Source: CAYMLL01 sp964390645 (GTDB taxonomy: Bacteria; Planctomycetota; UBA8108). Taken from it: a stretch of 24,580 bases of DNA. The translations under genes were made by a program, and so were the position numbers. Below are positions 21,190 to 24,580 of this stretch, one piece after another. The stretch covers positions 1 to 24,580 of the forward strand of contig CAYMLL010000083.1 of the NCBI GenBank assembly GCA_964390645.1, in the 5' to 3' direction. A model generated the notes under the pieces. The model was not told where the DNA came from, made no database searches, and saw only the letters and a program-made list of their open reading frames with translations. The stretch's first letter is position 1. Every line of letters begins with the position of its first letter.

Positions 21190-24111
21190 TCAGTCGACGT
21201 AGACGAACTCGTTGGCGTTGTACAGAACTCGACAGAGCCCGGCAAGCCCATCTTCCGGCGTCTTCGCGCCTTCCAGAAGAGCCCGCATGCGTTCGGCCTC
21301 ATCCTCCGTCGGCGGACGCGAGAACGCCAGCAGGAATGCGTGACGGACACGTGCGTCGAGATCAGCCCCGGCGGCCCTGGCGACACGCTCGGCGAAGAAG
21401 GGGAGCTCTCCGTTGACCAGCTCGCCGTTGTAGAGCGCCAGAGCCTGAAGAGGGGTGACCGACGCCCGCCGTCGCGGCCGTGAGGCGTCACAGACGACGG
21501 CATCGAAAACCTGCATCAGCGGCATGGACAGCGTGCGCTGCTGGTAGATGTAGATACTGCGCTTTCGTCCCGGCGGTCCGTACTGTGTATCCCACTTGCT
21601 GCTCGAGTACTTCACCATCTCGGCGAGGTCTCCGGGAAGCGGCGGGAAGATCGGCAGACCGAACTGCTCCGGATTGAGACGACCACTGACCGACAGAATC
21701 GCGTCACGAACGGCCTCCGCCTCCAGGCGACGGCCGCGAAAGCGCCACAGCAGAACGTTGCCCGGGTCCTTCCGCGAGAACCCCGCGTCGTCGTGAAACG
21801 AGGACTGCCGGTAGACGCTCGAGGTGACCATCAGGCGGTGCATCTTCTTGATGCTCCACCGGTCCTTGACGAACCGGCGCGCCAGCCAGTCCAGCAGCTC
21901 ACGGTGCGACGGCCCGCCGCTGAGCAGGCCGAAGTCGCTCGGCGTCGGCACGATGCCGCGCCCGAAATGCCAGTACCAGAGGCGATTCACCATGACGCGC
22001 GCGGTCAGCGGGTTGTCTCCGCTGGCGATCCACCGGGCCAGCGCCATGCGACGGCTGCGAGTCGGCCACCGCTTGAAGGGATCGAGCCGGATCCTGGCCG
22101 GCTTCCCGTGGCCGGTGACACAGCTCGGAAAGCCGGCCTCGACCCTCTCCCCGAGGTTGTCGTACTCGCCGCGGATCATCACGTACGTCGCCGGCACCCC
22201 CGGCTCGAACGGCGGCCCGTAGGAGTGCCTCAGCGACATCGCGACAGGACGCAGCCTCCGGAGCCGCTGCTTGATGAACGGCTCGGCCCGCTGGAGATAC
22301 CGGTAGCGCCGGCGCTCCTGCTTCGACACGCCGCTGTCCGGATCGTCGATGAGCGAGTCGATCGACCGTCGCTTTCCCGCGGAGGGATGGATCACGGACG
22401 AGACGAACACACCGCCGCCACCGACCTCGAAGCCGTAACCCTCATGCCCGTGAGTGGCCGAGAAGACGGTCACGAGCGAGCCGCGCTGGTCCCCGAGAAA
22501 GCCCGCTGCGAGCACCTTGCCGACGAGGAGATCGTCGTCGAAGAGAAGCGCGGGAGCCTTCGCCTTTCCCAGGGCATCGAGCTTCGGACGGCGAGCCGCG
22601 TCCTCCTGGCTCAAGGTGAGCCCGACGACGCGGTCCGTCCAGCCCGAGACCGCCGACCCGACGGCGGGATTCGGTGTGCCGGGATTCGCGTCGAGATCGG
22701 AGGCGTCGAGCCAGAATCGCAGGCCTGCTTGCGGCGGATGCTCGGCGCCGTCGCCGTCGTACTTCGCGGCGACGTAGCTCGCCAGATCGTCACGCTCGCT
22801 CCCGTCGAGCGGGTGGTCGTAGATAAGGATCTCGGCGAAGTGACCGTGATGGGCGCCTCTCCCGTCGGCCAGCAGCTCACCGGTGCCATTCGTGTAGGCG
22901 CCGAGCGCGACGTGCCGCGCCTGCGGGAGGTCACCGTACCAGTGCCCCGGATTGCCGCCGGCGAGGCTGCCCGTCGAGCCAGGGCCCTCGCCGTCGGTGT
23001 AGAGCTGCCACGCGCCGCCGGTCGAGCTGATCAACCCGACGTGCAGCTCGCCGTCGTTGACACCACGCTTGTCGAACAGGTAGTTGTTCGCGAGCACTCC
23101 ACCACTGCTCTGGATCCCGATGCCGGAAGTCGGCACCCCGAGACGCTTCTCGAGTCTCTTGCGCAGCTCCTCGAGCTCGACCTTCGACTCCCCGATCTCG
23201 CGCTCGAAACGCGACCGCGTCCTGTTCGCCCAGTCCTTCTCCCCGGGGCGGTAGAACCCCGCGGACAAGGGCCCGCCGATCTGGTAGATGTCGCCCGGCT
23301 CCGGCCGCGCCATCGACACGGTCGAGAAGAAGGCCTTCATGCGATAGAAGTCCTTCGTCGGGATCTCGTCGTACTTGTGGTCGTGGCACTGCGCGCAGCC
23401 GACGGTGAGGCCGAGGAAGACGGATCCGACCGTGCCGGTGATCTCGCTGAGAAACTCGTGGCGCGTCCTGTCGCCGCGCGGCTCGGTGAACGGAGCGAGG
23501 CGCAGGAAGGTCAGCGCGACGACGTGCTCCGGCTTGACGCCGGGGAGATCGCCCGCACCCATGATCTCGGCGAGCTCGTCGCCCGCGAGCTGCTCCTTGA
23601 TGAAGAGGTCGTAGGGCTTGTCGTTGTTGAACGCGTCGATGACGTAGTCGCGGTAGCGCCAGGCGTGCGGCAGGTCGGGATCACCCTCGTAACCGGCGGT
23701 GTCCGCGTAGCGCGCGAGGTCGAGCCAGAGCCGCGCCCAGCGCTCGCCGTATCGCTTGTCGTCGAGCAGCCGATCGACGAGCTTCTCGTACGCCCGGGGA
23801 TCCCCGTCCGCGACGAAGGCCTCGACCTCGGCCGGCGTCGGCGGCAGCCCGACGAGATCGTGCGAGAGCCGGCGGATCAGCGTGCGGCGTGACGCCTCGG
23901 GGGCAAGCGACAAGCCCTCCTTCTCCAGACGCGCGAGGACGAAGCTGTCGATGGCCCCACGAACGCGCTCCTTCGCCTTCACCGGGGGCGGAACGGACTC
24001 TGCGGGGACGTAGAAAGGCCACCGACGCGACGCGCCCGGTGACGGCTCGGCCGAGGGAGCGCGGGTCGAGAAGAGAACTGCCGCGAGAATCGTGAAGACA
24101 CGCGTCGCCAT
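21190..24111 (-). CDS. DUF1549/DUF1553 (PSD1) exported protein with lectin/LamG-like insertion
   Basis: A 973-residue protein from the ATG at 24111; a GTG six bases upstream is less likely. A signal peptide (to about residue 21) is followed by DUF1549 (about 50-265), with AIDSFVLARLEKEGL, LIRRLSHDLVGLPPTPAEVEAF, WLDLARYADTAGY, and CAQCHDHKYD, a CxxCH haem-type site near 239-243. A charged helix (about 298-325) is followed by an insertion of about 235 residues (338-573) that looks like a laminin-G/concanavalin-like module: GELHVGLISSTGGAWQLYTDG, GHFAEILIYDHPLDGSERDD, RFWLDASDLDANPG. DUF1553 follows (about 675-930), with NPLTARVMVNRLWYWHFGRG and TPLQALALYNGELV. The insertion suggests carbohydrate or surface binding. 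It is the first gene of the minus-strand run, with a good promoter upstream and a DUF1501 gene 17 bases downstream. Confidence 0.94.
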   Translation of the reverse strand: MATRVFTILAAVLFSTRAPSAEPSPGASRRWPFYVPAESVPPPVKAKERVRGAIDSFVLARLEKEGLSLAPEASRRTLIRRLSHDLVGLPPTPAEVEAFVADGDPRAYEKLVDRLLDDKRYGERWARLWLDLARYADTAGYEGDPDLPHAWRYRDYVIDAFNNDKPYDLFIKEQLAGDELAEIMGAGDLPGVKPEHVVALTFLRLAPFTEPRGDRTRHEFLSEITGTVGSVFLGLTVGCAQCHDHKYDEIPTKDFYRMKAFFSTVSMARPEPGDIYQIGGPLSAGFYRPGEKDWANRTRSRFEREIGESKVELEELRKRLEKRLGVPTSGIGIQSSGGVLANNYLFDKRGVNDGELHVGLISSTGGAWQLYTDGEGPGSTGSLAGGNPGHWYGDLPQARHVALGAYTNGTGELLADGRGAHHGHFAEILIYDHPLDGSERDDLASYVAAKYDGDGAEHPPQAGLRFWLDASDLDANPGTPNPAVGSAVSGWTDRVVGLTLSQEDAARRPKLDALGKAKAPALLFDDDLLVGKVLAAGFLGDQRGSLVTVFSATHGHEGYGFEVGGGGVFVSSVIHPSAGKRRSIDSLIDDPDSGVSKQERRRYRYLQRAEPFIKQRLRRLRPVAMSLRHSYGPPFEPGVPATYVMIRGEYDNLGERVEAGFPSCVTGHGKPARIRLDPFKRWPTRSRRMALARWIASGDNPLTARVMVNRLWYWHFGRGIVPTPSDFGLLSGGPSHRELLDWLARRFVKDRWSIKKMHRLMVTSSVYRQSSFHDDAGFSRKDPGNVLLWRFRGRRLEAEAVRDAILSVSGRLNPEQFGLPIFPPLPGDLAEMVKYSSSKWDTQYGPPGRKRSIYIYQQRTLSMPLMQVFDAVVCDASRPRRRASVTPLQALALYNGELVNGELPFFAERVARAAGADLDARVRHAFLLAFSRPPTEDEAERMRALLEGAKTPEDGLAGLCRVLYNANEFVYVD

Positions 24112-24143
24112 GAGCACCCCCGGTGAACCGGTCCAGCAACGCC

Positions 24144-24172
24144 ATTATGCGACTGCGGCGGTGCCGCCGCAA
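24144..24172 (-). promoter_or_regulatory. Sigma-70-type promoter for the PSD1/DUF1501 run, with overlapping inverted repeat
   Basis: On the minus strand TTGCGG (24167-24172) and CATAAT (24144-24149) are separated by exactly 17 bases; the -10 matches five of six consensus bases. The predicted start is about 25 bases before the ATG at 24111. An inverted repeat, TGCGGCG/CGCCGCA (24154-24171, 4-base loop), covers the spacer and touches the -35, as an operator would. Confidence 0.5.
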
Positions 24173-24253
24173 GCGCGGCAGCCAAGCCCCCCGAGGCCGC
24201 ACGGCCCGAGGCCGGCAACACCCGGACGGGGAACGACCCATCCACGCTTCGGC

Positions 24254-24282
24254 TTGACTTCAACCCGGCAGGAGCGGATAAA
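24254..24282 (+). promoter_or_regulatory. Sigma-70-type promoter for the right-edge gene
   Basis: On the plus strand TTGACT (24254-24259) matches five of six -35 bases and GATAAA (24277-24282) matches four of six -10 bases, separated by 17 bases. Transcription would start near 24290, leaving a leader of about 160 bases before the ATG at 24449. Confidence 0.45.
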
Positions 24283-24448
24283 CATGGAGGGCTCTCCACA
24301 CAGAAGACCCGTCAAGCTGGGTCGACGGACGATCCCGGGCACACAGGGGTAGCGGAGAGTCCGCCAGCTTCGCCCCGCGGGCCGGGGAGTCCGACTTGAT
24401 GAACGTGGCGCCCGGTTTCTCCTCTCGTCTGACAATCAGGAAGAGGCC

Positions 24449-24580
24449 ATGGTTCGGCTCCCTCCACATTTCTCGGAGAGCGACGGCGACGGGATCTGGG
24501 AGACAATATGCTCTTCCCGCACCCCGGAGGAGTTCTGCCACGGCTGGCTGGCGCTACAGTGCCGCATGGTCGAGGGTGCC
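24449..24580 (+). CDS. N-terminal fragment, likely efflux adaptor with GAF-type domain
   Basis: The frame runs from an ATG at 24449 for 44 codons off the right edge. AGGAAGAGG ends two bases before the ATG, a good ribosome site. The translation MVRLPPHFSESDGDGIWETI, then CSSRTPEEFCHGWLALQCRMVEGA resembles the start of GAF-containing HlyD-type efflux proteins, which often read CxAWLALQCxxIPG before a GAF domain. This is recognition from a short fragment, so the family call is tentative; the gene start itself is better supported because of the ribosome site, the clean frame and the upstream promoter. Confidence 0.6.
   Translation, partial: MVRLPPHFSESDGDGIWETICSSRTPEEFCHGWLALQCRMVEGA

Larger units (their letters stand above)
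24112..24448. other. Divergent intergenic region with two promoters
   Basis: About 340 bases between the minus-strand PSD1 gene and the plus-strand right-edge gene. It contains a promoter for each direction and a 7-bp-arm inverted repeat between the -35 and -10 elements of the minus-strand promoter. No gene is supported: the open frames lack domain character. Confidence 0.5.

Noticed and set aside
21793..23892. Plus-strand open frame of 699 codons
   Set aside because: Antisense shadow of the large PSD1 gene; no family features.

Overview
The window is GC-rich bacterial DNA, most likely from a member of the Planctomycetota. The basis is family content: four exported sulfatases, two DUF1549/DUF1553 (PSD1-type) proteins each paired with a Tat-type DUF1501 protein, an exported sugar phosphate isomerase-like protein and a phytanoyl-CoA dioxygenase-like protein. 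Poribacteria, Verrucomicrobiota and Acidobacteria carry some of the same families, so the phylum call is an inference. No rRNA, tRNA, CRISPR array, insertion sequence or phage gene was recognised.

Layout. The left edge holds the 5' part of a minus-strand gene with a repeat-like helical N-terminus and a DnaJ-type CxxCxG zinc-binding segment. About 930 bases without a convincing gene follow, including four tandem heptamers near 1434-1461. Positions 1604-4566 hold two overlapping plus-strand sulfatases; the second is cut by a TAA codon just before a C-terminal tail with two EF-hand motifs. Positions 4697-8706 hold a converging minus-strand block (sulfatase, sulfatase, TIM-barrel isomerase), with an Fe(II)/2-oxoglutarate oxygenase gene upstream (9065-9880). 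Positions 10524-11935 hold a minus-strand pair: a small, apparently frameshifted Cys-rich membrane protein and an outer-membrane beta-barrel protein. Positions 12566-14661 hold plus-strand hflK-hflC. Positions 14883-24111 form one minus-strand run: PSD1, DUF1501, PSD1, DUF1501 and a THUMP-type rRNA methyltransferase, with a good promoter upstream of the first gene. At the right edge a divergent plus-strand gene begins, probably an efflux adaptor with a GAF-type domain.

How the genes may work together. The sulfatases, the isomerase-like protein and the oxygenase look like a catabolic island for sulfated glycans or other sulfate esters outside the cytoplasm. The PSD1/DUF1501 pairs are abundant, functionally undefined exported proteins of this group of bacteria; the PSD1 proteins carry a CxxCH haem-type motif. 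HflK/HflC form a membrane complex that modulates the FtsH protease.

Three genes look broken by a single base change or a one-base indel (TAA at 4213-4215, a C5 run at 7167-7171, and a frameshift near 11700-11760). Three lesions in one window suggest either residual assembly error or real decay; reads would decide. The least explained element is the Cys-rich membrane protein next to the beta-barrel protein.
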